In this document: piece after piece, positions 1 through 8,902 of the stretch
How positions within the stretch are numbered: the first letter of the stretch is position 1
Layout: every line of letters begins with the position of its first letter
Origin: NCEH01 sp040049195
GTDB lineage: Bacteria > Pseudomonadota > Alphaproteobacteria > Rhizobiales > Xanthobacteraceae
Strand: one strand, 5' to 3'
DNA length: 64,000 bases
Assembly: GCF_040049195.1 (NCBI RefSeq)
Contig: NZ_JBDZDL010000004.1
Notes under the pieces: generated by a model
What the model was told of the DNA's origin: nothing
The model's input: the letters and a program-made list of their open reading frames with translations, nothing else
Database searches by the model: none
Program-made: the position numbers and the translations under genes

Positions 1-1536
1 GTCCGCCTTGCAGGCGGCGCGCAGATCTTCAAGCGCGGAGGCGGCGCTGGCGCTGGTGATGATCCGGCCCCGCATGGCGCGCGCGGGAGCGGCGCCGCGC
101 GCGGCACGGGCCCTGCGAGCTCGCAGCAGCAGCGCGGTGAAGCCGAGCACCAGCAGGGTTGCGGCCAGGGCGGCGCCGGTGCGCAGGTCCAGCCGCTCCG
201 CCAGCCAGCGCGGCAGAACGAGCTTCGCCTCCGGCGCTTCCGCCGGCGGGCGCGGCAGGACGACGGGGGCGGCCTGCGGTGCCTGGGGCGGCGGGGCGGC
301 GGGGCGCGCCTGCGCGGAAGCGGCAACGGTGAAGGTCTCCGCCGGGAGCCGGGCTGTCTCCTGCTTCTTGGTGTCGGTGTTCCACCAGCCCACCTCCAGC
401 CCCGGCAGGGTGACGGTGCCGTCGCGCGTCGGCACCACCGAAATGGTCTTGGTCAGCACCGCGCCGGGCTTTCCATTGATGAGCGCCTGGTCCGAGCGGC
501 TGGATTCCTCATATTGGCGCACGCCGTCGGCATCGGCGATCGGCAGGGGCGGCAATTGGTTGGGCGTGGCGCCGACGGCTTCGAGCGTGAGGGTCCGCGT
601 CAGCGTCTCGCCCACCTTGGCCTGGGCGAGCGGCGGGTTCCAGGTGCTGGAGAGGGTGACGCCCTGCGCCGGCAGGAACCAGCCCGTGGCCTCCGCCGGA
701 CGGGCCTTCACCTCGATGCTCACCGGCTCGGAATGCAGCGTGACCTCGCGCCCGAGCGCGGGATCCGGCCCGGCCATGGGCACCGAAGTGCTGCGCCCGA
801 GCAGGCGCGCCATATCCGAGGGCAGCGGACCGGCCCGGTAGCCGGGCAATTGCGCCTCCAGCGTGATCGGCCCGATCTCGATCGACCCGCTGCGCTGCGG
901 GCGCATGATGTAGCCCTGTTCGATCACCCGATAGCGCTGGCGGCCCACCACCTTGCTGAACACCCGCTGGTCGCCGATCTTGGTGAAGGTCGCTCCCACC
1001 GCCTCCGGCGGGGTCAGGCGGCCGCCCAGCAGGGGGCCGCTGGTGTAGATGCGCACCGCAACCGGCATTTCCCCCTGCACGTAGGGCGCGGGCCCCATGG
1101 GCTCCACCTGCACGAACAGCGGGCGCGCCTCGGCCGGGTCCACGGCGGTGGCGGCATCGACCGACAGGCGGATCGGCGGGGTGCTCTGGCCGGCGAGGGT
1201 GAGGGCGGGAACGCTGATTGCGCCGGACCGCTTCGGCGCCAGCGTCAGGATCCATTCATTGACCTGGGTGCGCCGGCCGTTGACCAATTCGATCCGGCTC
1301 GCCCGGTTGCGGTCGAGAATGTCGAAATCGCGCGCCAGGGGCGAGAGATCGGGCGGCTGGGTGCCGTCGCCGCCCACCAGGGTGATGACCAGCTCGAAGC
1401 TTTCCCCCACCGACAGCGTGGTGCGATCGACGCTGGCGGTCGGCCCGGCGGCGCGGGCCGGGGCGGCGCACGCGAGCGCCGCCAGCACGAGGGCCAGCAT
1501 CGGCAGGAAGCGGAACATGGGGCGGTGCGCTGTCAT
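1..1536 (-). CDS. batD: BatD-like aerotolerance protein (3' end outside window)
   Basis: This is the last gene seen in a reverse-strand Bat operon. The ATG lies 3 bp after the stop of the batB-like gene, and the frame stays open to the window edge, giving at least 512 residues. The N-terminus is a classical signal peptide ending near ARAAG. It is followed by beta-rich sequence of the BatD type (ASVDRTTLSVGESFEL near the start, LPGLEVGWWNTDTKKQE before the membrane anchor). One hydrophobic segment (TGAALAATLLVLGFTALLL) sits near the C-terminal end of the visible part, followed by a basic stretch. In the family BatD is a periplasmic or membrane partner of the VWA proteins BatA and BatB and is linked to oxygen or envelope stress tolerance; its biochemical role is not established. 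The C-terminus is missing only because of the window edge. Confidence 0.88.
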   Translation of the reverse strand, partial: MTAHRPMFRFLPMLALVLAALACAAPARAAGPTASVDRTTLSVGESFELVITLVGGDGTQPPDLSPLARDFDILDRNRASRIELVNGRRTQVNEWILTLAPKRSGAISVPALTLAGQSTPPIRLSVDAATAVDPAEARPLFVQVEPMGPAPYVQGEMPVAVRIYTSGPLLGGRLTPPEAVGATFTKIGDQRVFSKVVGRQRYRVIEQGYIMRPQRSGSIEIGPITLEAQLPGYRAGPLPSDMARLLGRSTSVPMAGPDPALGREVTLHSEPVSIEVKARPAEATGWFLPAQGVTLSSTWNPPLAQAKVGETLTRTLTLEAVGATPNQLPPLPIADADGVRQYEESSRSDQALINGKPGAVLTKTISVVPTRDGTVTLPGLEVGWWNTDTKKQETARLPAETFTVAASAQARPAAPPPQAPQAAPVVLPRPPAEAPEAKLVLPRWLAERLDLRTGAALAATLLVLGFTALLLRARRARAARGAAPARAMRGRIITSASAASALEDLRAACKAD

Positions 1537-1539
1537 CAC

Positions 1540-3600
1540 TCAGTTCTGCGGCGGGTCGACGACGCCCGCGCCGCCATAATGGCTGCGGATGCGGGCGCGC
1601 AAAAGGCCGGTCGGATCGTCGGGCACCAGGCGCAAGGTCTGCTCGCGATTCTGGTCCTCCTCGGTCAGCGGCTTGGGCGTTCCCGGCTGTTGGGGCGGCT
1701 GCGGGGGCGGGGGCTCCGGCGGCTTTGGCGGCGCGGGGGGCGGCTCGGGCGGCTTCTGTTCCGGGGGCTTCTGCTCGGGCGGCTTCTGCTCCGGTGGCTT
1801 CTGCGGATCGGGCTTTTGCGGATCGGGCTTCTGCGGTTCAGGCTTGGGCGGGGCCTTCGGCGGCTCGGGCTTCTGGGGAGGGGCCTTGGGGTCCGGGGCG
1901 GGCGGCGGCTGATCGGGCTTCTTGTCGTCGCCCGGCTTCTGCGGCTGGTCCTTCTTGTCGTCCTTCGGCTTGCCGTCCTTGCCGGGCTCGTCCTTCGGCT
2001 TCTGGTCGTCGGACTTCTGATCCTTCTTGTCCTGGTCCTTCTTGTCCTGATCCTTTTTCTGCTGATCCTTCTTCTGCTGGTCGAGCAGCTTCTGAACCAG
2101 TTCGCGGTTGAACACCGCATCGGCCCGCACCGGGTCGTCCTGGCCGGGATGGGCGGCGATCGCCGCGTCATAGGCCTTGATGGCGTCTTCCAGCTTGCCG
2201 GCGCGGGCGAGCGCGTTGCCGCGATTGTAGTCTCCGTCCGGCACCCTGGCATAAGCGGCGGCGGCCTCCGCGAAGGCGCCGGCCTTATAGAGCGCGCTCG
2301 CCTGCCATTGCGGATTCTCGAAGCTGCGCGCGGCGGCGCCGTAGTCGGAGCGGGCGAACGCGTCGGCACCTTGCTGGTCGGGGGTGCGCCACAGGCCGTT
2401 CCATGTGCGCGATCCCTGCGCATCGGCGCCGCCGGTGGCGGAGCCCTGCGCGGGCGCGGCTTGCGAGATCGTATCTTGCGGGTTCGCGCCTTGGGCCAGG
2501 GCATCGCGCGGGGCCAGCGCGCCAGCGAGTGCCACCACCAGCAGCACCGCGATCCAGCCGCGCCGGAAGGCCAGCGGCGCCAGGGCGAGGACACCGAGCA
2601 GCAGCCAGGGGCCCATGTCCAGCCATTGGTCGGCGGAAAGGCCGCTGTCCTGCAGCACGGTGTCCAGCGGCACGGCCGAGCTGGCGCCCTTGGCGAGAAC
2701 CGTGTCGAGGTCGCCTTCGTCGATGGTCATGGCGGAGAAGCTGCCGCGTCCGGCCGCCGCCACCTCGCGCAGGCGCGCTTCATCCATGCGGGTGGTGAGC
2801 ACGGTGCCGTCGCGTCCGCGCAGCACGCCGCCGTCGAAGGACAAAAGCGGGCTTCCCGCCAGCGTCCCGACGCCGATGACATTCACCCGGTATCCCGCCT
2901 GTGCCGCCGCGCGGGCGGCGGCGATCGTGGCCGCCGGATCATCGCCCGCCCCGTCGCTGATGAGCACGATGCGGCCCGCCGGCGCGCCGGCATCGCGCAG
3001 CAGTGCGGTGGCGCGGGCGAGCGCGAGGTCGGCGCGGTCCGTGAGCACCGGCATCAGCTCGGTGGAGAGTTCGGGCAGCATCTGCGCGATGATCCGCGCG
3101 TCCTCAGTCAAGGGGGAGGCGACGAAGGGGGCGTCGGCATAGATCACCAGCCCCACCTGTCCGCCGCGCATGCGGGCGAGGATGTCGTCCACCTTGTGCC
3201 GGGCCGCGCCCAGCCGCGAGGGGCTCTGGTCCGTGGCATTCATGCTCTGGCCGAGGCTCAACACGATCACCGTGGGATCGCGCCGGTCGAGCGCCGGCGT
3301 CGGCAGCTTCTGCCAGGTGGGGCCGGCCATGGCGAGCGCGGCGAGCACCCAGCCGAGCAACAGCGCCAGCACCGGCCAGCGGCGCGCCCGCGCGGTTTCC
3401 TGCACCGAGAGATGGCGCAGCAGATGGGCATCCACCAGAGTGCGCCACTGGCTGCCGCCCGCGCCGATCCGCCGGAATGCGAGCGCGGCCAGCAGCAGCG
3501 CGGGCACGATCGCCCACAGCCAGCCCGGCCGCAGGAAATGAAAGGCCGCCGGCAGCAGGCCGGTGAACAAATGGGGCAGGGGGAGCGACGACAGGTTCAT
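1540..3600 (-). CDS. batB: BatB-like VWA protein fused to a TPR/BatC-like region
   Basis: A 686-residue protein. The start overlaps the batA stop as ATGA. An N-terminal pair of hydrophobic segments (about 27-42 and 77-92) precedes a von Willebrand A domain (about 108-300), then another membrane segment, a TPR-like region (DYNRGNALARAGKLEDAIKA) and a long low-complexity tail. The tail runs from K/D/Q repeats into P/K/E repeats (KPPEQ repeated several times). In many genomes BatB and the TPR protein BatC are separate genes, so this looks like a natural fusion. The metal-binding MIDAS motif, normally DxSxS, reads SLGQS at 115-119, so the first Asp is missing. Expected role: an inner-membrane component of the MoxR-Bat system, with the TPR part as a protein-protein platform. 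Confidence 0.87.
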   Translation of the reverse strand: MNLSSLPLPHLFTGLLPAAFHFLRPGWLWAIVPALLLAALAFRRIGAGGSQWRTLVDAHLLRHLSVQETARARRWPVLALLLGWVLAALAMAGPTWQKLPTPALDRRDPTVIVLSLGQSMNATDQSPSRLGAARHKVDDILARMRGGQVGLVIYADAPFVASPLTEDARIIAQMLPELSTELMPVLTDRADLALARATALLRDAGAPAGRIVLISDGAGDDPAATIAAARAAAQAGYRVNVIGVGTLAGSPLLSFDGGVLRGRDGTVLTTRMDEARLREVAAAGRGSFSAMTIDEGDLDTVLAKGASSAVPLDTVLQDSGLSADQWLDMGPWLLLGVLALAPLAFRRGWIAVLLVVALAGALAPRDALAQGANPQDTISQAAPAQGSATGGADAQGSRTWNGLWRTPDQQGADAFARSDYGAAARSFENPQWQASALYKAGAFAEAAAAYARVPDGDYNRGNALARAGKLEDAIKAYDAAIAAHPGQDDPVRADAVFNRELVQKLLDQQKKDQQKKDQDKKDQDKKDQKSDDQKPKDEPGKDGKPKDDKKDQPQKPGDDKKPDQPPPAPDPKAPPQKPEPPKAPPKPEPQKPDPQKPDPQKPPEQKPPEQKPPEQKPPEPPPAPPKPPEPPPPQPPQQPGTPKPLTEEDQNREQTLRLVPDDPTGLLRARIRSHYGGAGVVDPPQN

Positions 3601-4643
3601 GGCCGTCCACCGACGCCGGGGGCCGTATCGCCCGATGCCGCCGGGCGCGGCGCGCTGGCGGCACGGCGCCGGGCGAGGGCCGGCGCGAGAAGGACCGCCG
3701 CGAGAACCAGGCTCAGCGCCAGGGCAAAGCCCAGCGGCCACTGGAACAGCGCCACCGTGGGCGCGAGATAGAGCGGTTCGCCCGCCGCCGGTTCCATGAG
3801 ATTGATGTCGTTGTAGATCGCGGCGAGGCCGGCGCCGTCGCGGGCGCGGAAATAGCGCCCTCCGGTCATGGCCGCGATCTGCGCCAGCGCCGCCTCGTCG
3901 AGGTCGGCGGACGGGTTCACGATCTGCTGGCCGATGGCGAGCCGGTCGGCGCCCACCCCGATGGCATAGATCTTCACGTGCTCCTGGCGCGCCAGCTCGG
4001 CCGCGTGGATCGGGTCGAGCACGCCGGAATTATTGGCGCCGTCGGTGAGCAGCACCAGCACGCGCTTGTCCTCGGGCCGCTCCTGCAAGGTCTTCACCGC
4101 AAGGCCGATGGCGTCGCCGATGGCGGTTTCCTGCCCGGTCATGCCGATGGTGGCCTGGGACAGCAGGTCACGCGTCACGTTGCGGTCGAAGGTGAGCGGG
4201 GTCTGGATATAGGCCCGGCTGGAGAACAGGATCAGCCCCACCCGGTCGCCGGAGCGGCGGGCGATGAAATCGTCCGCCACCGCCTTCACCACCGAAAGCC
4301 GGTCCGTGGGCAGGCCGTCCTGCGTCAGATCCTGCCGCGCCATGGAGCCGGAAAGGTCCACCGCCATCATCAGGTCGCGGCCCTCGACCGGGATCGGCAC
4401 CGGCTTGCCCACATAGCTTGGGCGCATGGCGGCAAGCACCAAAGCAAGCCAGATCAGTGTGAGCAAAGCGAGCTTCACGCCACGCCGCACCTTCGCGCCC
4501 GCGCCTGTTCCCGGCGCGATCTCCGCGAAGAACGGCACCCGCAGCGCCCCGGCGCGGCTGCGCCGGGCGGCGGGCAGCAGATAGCGCGCCAGCAGGGGAA
4601 GAGGCAGCAGCGCGGCCGCCCAGAGCCATTGGAACTGGATCAT
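3597..4643 (-). CDS. batA: BatA-like von Willebrand factor A membrane protein
   Basis: 348 residues starting MIQFQWLW. I chose this start because it overlaps the preceding DUF4381 stop by 4 bases (ATGA) and places a membrane segment right at the N-terminus. Hydrophobic helices lie at about 5-24 and 56-72, the VWA domain follows, and a final helix sits near the C-terminus. The MIDAS motif DLSGS (96-100) is intact, with the later VWA motifs LTDGANNSG and a Thr in the expected place, so this copy should bind a divalent metal. In the Bat family BatA works with the MoxR ATPase and the DUF58 protein at the inner membrane. Position between the DUF4381 gene and batB matches the standard operon. Confidence 0.9.
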   Translation of the reverse strand: MIQFQWLWAAALLPLPLLARYLLPAARRSRAGALRVPFFAEIAPGTGAGAKVRRGVKLALLTLIWLALVLAAMRPSYVGKPVPIPVEGRDLMMAVDLSGSMARQDLTQDGLPTDRLSVVKAVADDFIARRSGDRVGLILFSSRAYIQTPLTFDRNVTRDLLSQATIGMTGQETAIGDAIGLAVKTLQERPEDKRVLVLLTDGANNSGVLDPIHAAELARQEHVKIYAIGVGADRLAIGQQIVNPSADLDEAALAQIAAMTGGRYFRARDGAGLAAIYNDINLMEPAAGEPLYLAPTVALFQWPLGFALALSLVLAAVLLAPALARRRAASAPRPAASGDTAPGVGGRP

Positions 4644-5170
4644 GCGTTGCTCCGCACCCAGCGGCGCAGTGCCGCCACCAGCGCGTTGCGCGGCACGCCG
4701 TCGCCACCGGGCGCATGGGCCGGCAGATAGGGCGCGTCCGCGACGAACGCGGCAAGCGGCGGGGCAAGGCCCGCCTTGCCTTCGGCGAGCACGCGTTGCC
4801 ATTCGGCGCCGGTGAGCGCCGCCGCAGCCGGGTCGCCCGTGCGCGTCACCAGGATGCGGCGGATCAGCACCGCGCCGGCGGCAGCCACCGCGCGGGCGTC
4901 GCGATGGCGCGCGGTGTCGCGGGCGATGGCCTTCAATTCCTGGTCCACCCGATACGCCAGCGTCTGGCGCCGGCGCCATTCCAGGAACGCACCGATGATT
5001 GCGAGCAGGACCACCAGCCCCGCCAGCATCCACCAGCCCGGCGCCAGCGGCCAGAAGGACACCGGCCCCGGCAGGTGGATGTCGCGCAGCCCGGCCAAGG
5101 GATCCTCGGCGGGCGCGCCGGGCAGGGTTGCCGGGGCATCGGGAAGGGAGAAGGCCTGCGCCAGCTTCAT
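4640..5170 (-). CDS. DUF4381 membrane protein of the Bat operon
   Basis: 176 residues, starting MKLAQAFSLPD. A proline-rich N-terminal stretch precedes one membrane helix (about 42-64, WWMLAGLVVLLAIIGAFLEW). The cytoplasmic part is basic and alpha-helical, with the conserved LTGAEWQRVL and ALVAALRRWVR patterns of DUF4381. The ORF overlaps its upstream neighbour (DUF58) and its downstream neighbour (batA) by 4 bases each, so all three should be translated as one coupled unit. DUF4381 proteins have no proven biochemical activity; they are found almost only beside MoxR, DUF58 and VWA genes. Confidence 0.87.
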   Translation of the reverse strand: MKLAQAFSLPDAPATLPGAPAEDPLAGLRDIHLPGPVSFWPLAPGWWMLAGLVVLLAIIGAFLEWRRRQTLAYRVDQELKAIARDTARHRDARAVAAAGAVLIRRILVTRTGDPAAAALTGAEWQRVLAEGKAGLAPPLAAFVADAPYLPAHAPGGDGVPRNALVAALRRWVRSNA

Positions 5171-6162
5171 GCGGCGGCCTTCCGGGCCTGCCGCCGCGCA
5201 TTGCGCAGCCGCTCGGGACGCAGCTGGGCCGCCGGGTCGTCGCCGGTCTGGAGCTGAACGAAGGCCATGCCGCGCAGGCGGGAGAGCGCATCCAACGCCG
5301 CGCGGCGGGCGGCGAAGCGGGCGGCATAGGTCTCGCGCGCCACCCGGTTGTCGCCGTCCAGCAGGCGCACCGCCGCGCCGTCGCTGACCGGATAGGCGCC
5401 GCGCGCCGGCATCGCCTCTTCCAGCGCGTCGTAGACGAAGATGTTCGTCACCTGCGCCTGGAGCGCGAGGCGGCTCAGCTCGCGCGCGGCGGCTTCGGTG
5501 AAATCGTGGAAATCGCTGATGAGAAACACCAGCGTGCCGGGCCGCGCAGTGCGGCGCAGGCGCGCCACGGCATCGGCCAGCGAAGGCTCGGGCCGAGGCT
5601 GCGCCGGCATTGTCCGCGCGCCCTTGGCCGAGGGCGAAAGCTCGAACCCCTCCTGCGTGCCGTCGGCCATGGCCTTGACGAAGCCGAGGATGCGGCCGCG
5701 GCTGCGCTGGGGGCTATAGGAATGAAGTCCTGATGGGGTCACGATCACCCCTCCCACCCGGTCGCCGGCCTCGATCGAGATCCAGGTCAGCACCGCCGCC
5801 GCCTTCGCCGCGAGCACCGATTTGAACGTGTCGCGCGTGCCGAACCGCATGAAGCTGCGGCAATCCAGAAGGATCAGCACCGGGCGCTCGCGCTCCTCCT
5901 GGAACAGCTTGGTGTGGGTGCGCCCGGTGCGCGCGGTCACCCGCCAGTCGATGGTGCGGATGTCGTCGCCGGCCTGATAGAGGCGCACCTCGTCGAATTC
6001 CATGCCGCGCCCGCGGAACGCCGAGCGATAACCGCCGAACTGCTGGCTGCGCACCTTGCCGCGCGGCGCGAACGCGCTTTTCCCGCCCTCCGGCCGCGCC
6101 GCGATGAGTTCCTCGAGGCGGGCGATGAGGCCATAGGCAGCGTCGGCTGGGGCGTCGCTCAT
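5167..6162 (-). CDS. DUF58 domain protein (MoxR partner)
   Basis: 331 residues. It carries the DUF58 signature beginning around residue 55: GMEFDEVRLYQAGDDIRTID, then WRVTARTGRTHTK and an acidic FQEERERP. The region after it resembles a VWA fold and includes LILLDCRSFM in place of a full MIDAS, which is usual for this family. No signal peptide or convincing membrane helix is seen, so it should be cytoplasmic or membrane-associated. It sits directly after moxR (20 bp gap) and overlaps the DUF4381 gene, the conserved order for MoxR-Bat operons. The likely role is substrate recognition or adaptor for the MoxR ATPase. Confidence 0.9.
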   Translation of the reverse strand: MSDAPADAAYGLIARLEELIAARPEGGKSAFAPRGKVRSQQFGGYRSAFRGRGMEFDEVRLYQAGDDIRTIDWRVTARTGRTHTKLFQEERERPVLILLDCRSFMRFGTRDTFKSVLAAKAAAVLTWISIEAGDRVGGVIVTPSGLHSYSPQRSRGRILGFVKAMADGTQEGFELSPSAKGARTMPAQPRPEPSLADAVARLRRTARPGTLVFLISDFHDFTEAAARELSRLALQAQVTNIFVYDALEEAMPARGAYPVSDGAAVRLLDGDNRVARETYAARFAARRAALDALSRLRGMAFVQLQTGDDPAAQLRPERLRNARRQARKAAA

Positions 6163-6181
6163 CTGTGGTCCTCGCGCGGGC

Positions 6182-7201
6182 TCACTTCACCGGCACGCGG
6201 GCGATCAGCGTGTCGAGGAAGTCGTCCGCATTCATGCCGTCGGCCTGCGCCTCGAAGGTCAGCAGGATGCGATGACGCAGGGCGGATTTCGCGATCGCCT
6301 GCACATCCTCGGGCACCACATAATCGCGGCCGCGCAGCCAGGCGAAGGCGCGTGCGCAGCGGTCGAGCGCGATGGTGCCGCGCGGGCTGGCGCCGAACGC
6401 GATGACGCCGGCGAGGTCCTTGCCGTAGCGCTGCGGGGTGCGGGTGGCGAACACGAACTGCAGCAGATATTCCTCCACCGCCTCGGACATATAGGTGGCG
6501 AGCGCATCGCGCCGGGCGGCGAAGATGGCGGTCTGCGAAACCCGTTCGCCGAAGTCGATCACCTCGCCCTGCGCCTCGCCGCGCACCAGCCGCAGGATCT
6601 GCCGCTCGGCGGAGAGGTCCGGATAATCCAGCTTCACATGCAGCAGGAAGCGGTCGAGCTGGGCCTCGGGCAGGGGATAGGTGCCTTCCTGCTCGATCGG
6701 GTTCTGCGTTGCCATGACCAGGAACAGCTTGGGCAGCACATAGGTCTTGCCGCCCACCGTCACCTGCCGCTCGGCCATCGCCTCCAGAAGCGCGGCCTGC
6801 ACCTTGGCGGGGGCGCGGTTGATCTCGTCCGCCAGAATGAAATTGTGGAACACGGGGCCGGGCTGGAAGCGGAAGGAGCCATCCTCGGGCCGGTAGATGT
6901 CCGTGCCCGTGAGATCGGAGGGCAGCAGGTCCGGCGTGAACTGGATACGCTGGTCGTCGCAGTCGATGGCCTTGGCGAGCGCCTTGATGGCCTTGGTCTT
7001 GGCGAGGCCCGGCGCGCCTTCCACCAGCAGGTGCCCATCGGCCAGCACCGCCACCAGCAGCAGTTCCACGAACGCGGGCTGCCCGAGGATGCAGGTGTTC
7101 ATATAGGCCGCGAGGCGCTCGAACACGAGATGCAGGTCCTCGGGAGCGGCCGCCGTTGGGGCAAGATGGGCGTGTGCGGCGTCGCGGGTCGGGTTCATCA
7201 A
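6182..7201 (-). CDS. moxR: MoxR-family AAA+ ATPase
   Basis: 339 residues and the first gene of the Bat operon. Walker A is GAPGLAKTK at 62-70, Walker B is ILADEIN at 122-128, and sensor 1 (MATQNP) with the following TYPLPEAQLDRF matches the MoxR AAA_3 subfamily closely. MoxR proteins are chaperone-like ATPases that act on VWA-domain partners, here the BatA and BatB homologues encoded downstream. Two adjacent ATG codons (7201 and 7198) could both start it. The 259 bp upstream separates it from the divergent sigma-54-like locus and should hold its promoter. Confidence 0.93.
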   Translation of the reverse strand: MMNPTRDAAHAHLAPTAAAPEDLHLVFERLAAYMNTCILGQPAFVELLLVAVLADGHLLVEGAPGLAKTKAIKALAKAIDCDDQRIQFTPDLLPSDLTGTDIYRPEDGSFRFQPGPVFHNFILADEINRAPAKVQAALLEAMAERQVTVGGKTYVLPKLFLVMATQNPIEQEGTYPLPEAQLDRFLLHVKLDYPDLSAERQILRLVRGEAQGEVIDFGERVSQTAIFAARRDALATYMSEAVEEYLLQFVFATRTPQRYGKDLAGVIAFGASPRGTIALDRCARAFAWLRGRDYVVPEDVQAIAKSALRHRILLTFEAQADGMNADDFLDTLIARVPVK

Positions 7202-7377
7202 GGGTCAATCCGGTCTGGGTTTGCGACTCTATAGCCAGTGCTGCGTCGCACCGCACCTTTGTGGAGATGATTTTTATGTAATGTGAAGGGCAGTGGGTGG
7301 TAGCCCGCGGCGGTTTCGCCTCGCTGCGTGACTTCGTCGCCGCCCCGGCGCGGCCGTCCCGGTTCCGGCAAAGCTTG

Positions 7378-7393
7378 CGGCATGGCGCTTGCA
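7378..7393 (+). promoter_or_regulatory. Putative sigma-54 (-24/-12) promoter
   Basis: CGGCATGGCGCTTGCA agrees with the RpoN consensus TGGCACG-N4-TTGCA: the invariant GG (7379-7380) and GC (7391-7392) are both present at the correct 10-base separation, and the -12 half is a perfect TTGCA. The two mismatches are T to C before GG and C to T in the -24 half. Transcription would start near 7404, about 57 bp before the ATG at 7461. An A/T-rich tract (about 7267-7283) lies roughly 100 bp upstream, where an IHF or activator site would be expected. I did not find a convincing activator site. Confidence 0.5.
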
Positions 7394-7460
7394 TCGACCC
7401 TCATCGAGCGAGGGAATTGGCGCAAATACGCCAATCTGCGACGAGATCGGGGACGACGAC

Positions 7461-8210
7461 ATGACCGATATGGTCGAACTGCAGAAGCGTAAGCAGCCGA
7501 TCAATTTGGCCGTGGTTCACGTGGACCCGGACGCCTTTGTGGCGAGTTTCATGGGCTGGCTGGAGATCACCGCCTTCATCACCGCCCAGCGCGCCGGCAC
7601 GGCCGCCATTCCCGCCGACGGGGTGACGCCCGCCCTCACGCCCGAGGATCTGAAGAGCGCCGGTGTCCGCAATGTCGGAAACGATGCGCTGTTCGCCTTC
7701 TGCATGACAGCGGCGCTGAAGGGCGACAAAGCGGCGGTGGACACCGTGGACGCGGCGCTGAAAGCCAGCATGGGCGAGGATTATCCCGGCGCGCTCGCGG
7801 TCGGCTATTTCCGCGCCCACAACGAAAATCCCATCTTGCTGGAGGATTTCGTCGGTGTCGCCGGGCGCAAATGGCTGGAAGGCGACAGGCCGCCGCCGCC
7901 CATGCGGGCGCGCGAGGACTGGAACACCGGCCTGCGCTTCTTCGAGAAGGCCCGGCAATCCAACTTCATCCAGGAGGTGCTCTACCCCCTGGCCCGTTGG
8001 ATGCGCGCCCGCTGGAGCCTGATCGCGGAGAAGGAAGCCGCTTTCCTGCATCATATCGAGGACAATCTCCCGGTGCTGCGCGAGGCCCTGGAAGAGCCGC
8101 GCAACGACCAGCCCTTCATCGCCAACCTGCTGCTGAAGGCGGCGCCGGCGGTCGATATGGAATTGACCGAGGAATACCAGGGGTTTCTGCGCTCGCTGGC
8201 GCGCCGCTAG
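7461..8210 (+). CDS. Protein of unknown function, first gene of sigma-54-like locus
   Basis: 249 residues from the ATG at 7461 (MTDMVELQKRKQ). Earlier in-frame start codons exist, but this one follows a GGGGACGACGAC stretch and keeps the sigma-54-like element outside the gene. I do not recognise a family. It is soluble-looking and mixed-charge, with a single Cys and no signal peptide or membrane helix; a middle basic/aromatic region (WMRARWSLIAEKE) precedes an acidic helical C-terminus. It is followed in the same direction by a Rieske ferredoxin and another unknown gene, with gaps over 100 bp. The context suggests a redox-related or nitrogen-regulated function, which is inference only. Confidence 0.7.
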   Translation: MTDMVELQKRKQPINLAVVHVDPDAFVASFMGWLEITAFITAQRAGTAAIPADGVTPALTPEDLKSAGVRNVGNDALFAFCMTAALKGDKAAVDTVDAALKASMGEDYPGALAVGYFRAHNENPILLEDFVGVAGRKWLEGDRPPPPMRAREDWNTGLRFFEKARQSNFIQEVLYPLARWMRARWSLIAEKEAAFLHHIEDNLPVLREALEEPRNDQPFIANLLLKAAPAVDMELTEEYQGFLRSLARR

Positions 8211-8328
8211 CGGCCCGGCGCCGCGCGCAGGGCGTTGCGCGATCCAAATCCGACAGGCGCCCGGCGCCGGGTCGCACAATGTCCGCTTTCGCACACGCCG
8301 CCCCATCCGTTTCGAAAGGCAGGGTCCC

Positions 8329-8757
8329 ATGAACGAGCTGTTCGCCATTTGCTCCACCTATGAGATCGACGATGGCGGCGCGCGCGGCTTCGTGCTCGCG
8401 CGGCTGGACGAGACCGGCGCCAGCAAGCCCTGGCCGATCATCGTCACGCGCAAGTCCAACGCTTTCTTCGGCTTCGAGAATGCCTGCCCGCACCAGGGCA
8501 CGCGGCTCGACACCATTCCCGGCGAGTTCCTGGACGAGGACGGCAATTTCCTCACCTGCGGCAAGCACCGCGCCCAGTTCGACCTCGATACCGGCCAGTG
8601 CTTCATCGGCCCGTGCCAGGGCCAGGCGCTCACCCCGGTGGAACTCGTCATCGACGATGGCGACGTGTGCCTGGTCGGCATCGAGCTGGCGGAGGAGGAC
8701 GGGCTCGACATCGAGGAGCCCGACACCTTTCCCGAGGTGATGATCACCAGCGACTGA
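8329..8757 (+). CDS. Small Rieske [2Fe-2S] ferredoxin-like protein
   Basis: 142 residues. The two Rieske cluster-binding boxes are present: C53-x-H55 in NACPHQGTRL, and C77-x2-H80 in TCGKHRAQF. The spacing between boxes is as in stand-alone Rieske ferredoxins of oxygenase type. The two extra Cys residues that form a disulfide in bc1-type Rieske proteins are not in the usual positions, so it should be a soluble electron carrier. There is no signal peptide. The tail is unusually acidic (LAEEDGLDIEEPDTF). No oxygenase or reductase gene is adjacent, so the electron partner is unknown. It lies between two unknown genes behind a sigma-54-like promoter. Confidence 0.88.
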   Translation: MNELFAICSTYEIDDGGARGFVLARLDETGASKPWPIIVTRKSNAFFGFENACPHQGTRLDTIPGEFLDEDGNFLTCGKHRAQFDLDTGQCFIGPCQGQALTPVELVIDDGDVCLVGIELAEEDGLDIEEPDTFPEVMITSD

Positions 8758-8902
8758 GGCGCTGCGGCGCCCCCACCGTTTTTGCGCCCCGCGACAGGCG
8801 CGTTTTCTCCCGACGTCGCGGGTCGCCCCGGCACTGATCCGCCGATGCGAACGACGGCCACGCCTCGACGAGCCCCGTCGATTCACACGAAGGATCAAGC
8901 CC

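Noticed and set aside
514..3771. Very long forward reading frame (over 1000 codons) opposite the Bat genes
   Set aside because: It is antisense to clear batD and batB sequences; high GC makes stop-free mirror frames common, and the translation is Arg/Gly/His low-complexity.
8280..8295. TGT-N10-ACA, a NifA-type upstream activator motif, ahead of the Rieske gene
   Set aside because: It lies only 34 bp before the ATG with no -24/-12 element downstream, and such a short motif occurs by chance.
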